Of a stretch of DNA of 60,313 bases, positions 59,935 to 60,313 are shown one piece after another. The DNA is taken from NCBI GenBank assembly GCA_964535125.1, contig CAZHSN010000001.1, forward strand, positions 1 to 60,313, given 5' to 3'. Under the pieces are notes generated by a model. It worked only from the letters and a program-made list of their open reading frames with translations, was not told the origin of the DNA and made no database searches. Source of the stretch: CAZHSN01 sp964535125. Its GTDB lineage: Bacteria > Armatimonadota > HRBIN16. Position numbers and translations under genes: made by a program. Each line of letters starts with the position of its first letter. Position 1 is the stretch's first letter.

Positions 59935-60313
59935 ATGAATGCTCTCGATCTCTCCACACTGAACGCCGCCCAGCGTGAAGCCGTGATGCATGGCCAAGGG
60001 CCCCTGCTCGTGTTTGCAGGCGCCGGCAGCGGCAAGACGCGGGTGCTCACCATGCGCATCGCGCGATTGGTGCTGGATGACGGCATCTGGCCGTCGCGCA
60101 TCCTGGCCGTCACATTCACCAACAAAGCCGCCCGGGAGATGCGCAGTCGCATCGGTGATCTGATCGGCGAGACAGAGGCCCGTCGGATGTGGATCGGTAC
60201 CTTTCACGCAGTATGCGCCCGGCTGTTGCGTGAGTTCCATTCACAAGCAGCGCTTCCTGCCAACTTTACCGTTCAGGACGACGATGATCAGGTCCGGCTG
60301 ATCAAACACATAT
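59935..60313 (+). CDS. UvrD/PcrA-family DNA helicase, N-terminal part
   Basis: The gene leaves the window at the right edge; 126 codons are visible. MNALDLSTLNAAQREAV is the Q-motif-like start, followed by the Walker A motif FAGAGSGKTRVLT (27-39), FTNKAAREMRSRI (motif Ia) and IGTFHAVCARLLR (motif Ib region). These are SF1A helicases acting in nucleotide excision and mismatch repair. UvrD, PcrA and Rep cannot be told apart from this part. The start ATG at 59935 gives the conserved N-terminus; no Shine-Dalgarno is seen at the usual spacing. Confidence 0.93.
   Translation, partial: MNALDLSTLNAAQREAVMHGQGPLLVFAGAGSGKTRVLTMRIARLVLDDGIWPSRILAVTFTNKAAREMRSRIGDLIGETEARRMWIGTFHAVCARLLREFHSQAALPANFTVQDDDDQVRLIKHI

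Noticed and set aside
1..60313. CRISPR arrays, insertion sequences, prophage, integrase or att sites
   Set aside because: I saw no spaced direct repeats, no transposase or integrase text and no phage structural genes on either strand.

Overview
The window is chromosomal DNA of moderately high GC content from a bacterium with two membranes. The diderm evidence is a divergent KDO-transferase-like protein (WaaA family), an LptF/LptG-type lipopolysaccharide export permease, and a patatin-like protein ending in an outer-membrane barrel-like region with a C-terminal aromatic residue. The same genome uses a T-box riboswitch, which is more typical of Gram-positive lineages. With the large secreted GH42-like proteins, this fits a lineage such as Armatimonadota, but that placement is an inference and cannot be settled from the window. 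I see no phage, insertion sequence, CRISPR array or rRNA. A 10-N assembly gap at 20638-20647 breaks one gene.

Layout. 1-2.7 kb: the 5' part of a GH5-like hydrolase and a sugar-ABC ATPase (minus), then an RfbD-like reductase. 2.7-7.2 kb: ileS, lspA and a waaA-like gene, closely packed. 7.2-11.1 kb (minus): a TldE/PmbA-like protein and a fused alpha-beta 2-oxoacid dehydrogenase E1. 11.2-19.3 kb (plus): DeoR regulator, ribBA, ribH, accB, hom, lptF/G, glnD. 19.3-22.7 kb: PduO-type adenosyltransferase (minus), the gap-broken AmrS radical SAM gene and a reduced UPF0182 protein. 22.7-33.0 kb (minus): a roughly 10-kb run of closely spaced genes (secreted GH-like protein, membrane protein, alaS, SDR, folE2, secreted metallopeptidase, DUF951, secreted TPR protein). 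33.1-34.4 kb: a GNAT acetyltransferase and a frameshifted methyltransferase.

34.4-44.9 kb is the most coherent unit. A T-box leader whose proposed specifier is GUC (valine) precedes ilvB, ilvN, a small membrane protein, leuA, leuC, leuD, a P-II protein, cimA, ispH and a PDZ/radical-SAM/DUF512 protein. leuB lies apart at 47.5 kb behind its own promoter, with a CRP-type palindrome near -61; a tRNA-Pro(GGG) gene diverges from it. Together these genes cover the citramalate, acetolactate-synthase and isopropylmalate steps of Ile/Val/Leu synthesis; ilvC, ilvD and ilvE are not present. The P-II protein keeps Tyr51, and its likely modifier GlnD is encoded 21 kb upstream.

44.9-60.3 kb: PlpD-like patatin (minus), tRNA-Pro, leuB, a secreted GH42-like enzyme and glycogen phosphorylase (plus), a shared hairpin terminator, then ppdK, mazG, hypB, hypA (minus), OsmC (plus), lipB (minus) and the start of a UvrD/PcrA helicase (plus). 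Gene packing is very tight: ATGA/GTGA/TGATG junctions are common, and several convergent pairs overlap or abut.
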